Below, in pieces: positions 63,248 through 64,000 of a DNA stretch of 64,000 nt. The notes under the pieces are model-generated. The model was given only the letters and a program-made list of their open reading frames with translations. It was not told where the DNA came from and made no database searches. Source of the stretch: Chrysogorgia sp. JL179-B06 (taxonomy: Eukaryota > Cnidaria > Anthozoa > Scleralcyonacea > Chrysogorgiidae); contig JAYKKM010000350.1 of assembly GCA_035772405.1 (NCBI GenBank), positions 1,488,001 through 1,552,000 on the forward strand, given 5' to 3'. Numbering within the stretch: position 1 is the first letter of the stretch; each line of letters opens with the position of its first letter. The position numbers and the translations under genes were made by a program.

Positions 63248-63824
63248 TCATACATTTTTTATAACAATAATAATAGTACACTATTGTAAACATATGCATG
63301 GTAGTTTGGTGTTGAATTCTTGCACATACAATAATCAAAATTTAGTGAGTCCATCCAACTTCAATTGCACAAATGCGACTAATAATTGCAGCCACATTTT
63401 AATGGCTTTATTTTATATGAACTCCAATAGTGTACATCCTTAATTGTGCATGCCATGGATTTGAATACATAAACGACAGATTTATTTATTTTGTACAATT
63501 ATAAATCAAATTGTACGATCTTTAAGCAAAGACAAAAGGCAAATGTTATTACGTTATGTTATAACATTATGTCATTACGAATGTTTTTGCCCGAACCGGG
63601 ACTTTTTTACCGCATTTAACCGAAACTGACTAATTTTTCTTTTTCTTTTTATATTTTTTGTGACATAGGCACTTTAATGAATAAAAGAATAAAGATTTTT
63701 AAAAAAAAAAAATCTTTTATCCACCATAGTGATAATGAGAAGTCATAACATGTAGGCATGCAGCTCCGTCCGTTATCCATGGTTAAAACGAACGTTGTTT
63801 TTGTTTATTAATCTTCTTGTAAAA

Positions 63825-64000
63825 TGGCACATGTCGCTCGTAAGATCTCGAAATCAATTGGAATAATTTATAAATCAAGTTTTTGTCTTTCTAAGCCTGC
63901 CTTACGAACTTTGTATTCTTATTCATATCTGCAATATTGTATTGTTGTCTGGGGCACAACGTATCCGTCTAATCTTAATCGCATTATTTTTCTTCAGAAA
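63825..64000 (+). pseudogene. LINE RT C-terminal fragment (runs off window)
   Basis: ATG at 63825 begins AHVARKISKSIGIIYKSS and continues SFCLSKPALRTLYSYSYLQY then CIVVWGTTYPSNLNRIIFLQ, a thumb/C-terminal RT segment of CR1/jockey-type LINEs. The upstream sequence (63248-63824) is not RT, so the copy is 5'-truncated. The 3' end is outside the window. Confidence 0.8.

Overview
The window is eukaryotic, almost certainly from an invertebrate animal. It has no operons of cellular genes, splice-like exon edges are visible, and it is packed with metazoan transposon classes: Polinton, Ty3/gypsy, BEL/Pao, CR1/L2-like LINEs, Tc1, pogo, hAT and several foldback MITEs. The unnamed coding families (an HUH-Rep/SF3 helicase relic, a very large 'EEADT' family, a HECT fragment, a SAP-domain ORF) are ones I associate mainly with cnidarian and sponge genomes. 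That is recall, not a search, so the host is left open. No intact cellular gene could be shown; most of the window is nested mobile DNA in different states of decay.

Region 1 (1-1013): a decayed minus-strand gypsy gag, a primer-binding-like site, a candidate LTR and a polypurine-like tract. Region 2 (1014-16596): a 15.6 kb Polinton/Maverick with inverted terminal repeats (about 1.19 and 0.95 kb) and a perfect 6-bp target duplication TCTTAG. It carries an A32-like packaging ATPase, a retrovirus-like integrase, a minor-capsid candidate, membrane and structural proteins, small conserved membrane proteins and a protein-primed-type DNA polymerase B. The capsid gene is split between strands at a 112-bp identical inverted duplication, and the polymerase has two frame breaks, so this copy looks recently complete but damaged. 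Its left tip is a 118-bp near-palindrome.

Region 3 (16.9-28.5 kb): a pogo/Tigger-like transposase relic, foldback MITEs, and a Tc1 transposase gene split by a 6.4 kb Ty3/gypsy element with 374/375-bp LTRs and a 4-bp AATG duplication. The gypsy integrase contains an in-frame 441-bp triplication. Region 4 (29-34.2 kb): an HUH endonuclease plus SF3 helicase (Rep-like) relic, a BEL/Pao RT fragment, a LINE RT fragment, and an 844-bp tandem duplication followed by TGTTCAA-rich DNA. Region 5 (34.2-42.2 kb): mostly non-coding, with a TTAA-flanked foldback element, a broken protein-kinase-like gene and a transposase scrap.

Region 6 (42.2-51.2 kb): a large minus-strand gene or pseudogene of the 'EEADT' family, interrupted by a young 4.36 kb Ty3/gypsy element. 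That element has two identical 103-bp LTRs, each holding a CRE-like TGACGTCA, a TATA box and a poly(A) signal. Region 7 (52.3-60.3 kb): LINE endonuclease and RT ends, and a 5.18 kb hAT element inserted beside or in a HECT-like fragment. Region 8 (60.3-64 kb): a SAP-domain retroelement-like ORF, a 24-bp tandem repeat, a 115-bp satellite, a second CTATAG-rich element, a possible cellular exon, and a LINE fragment running off the end.
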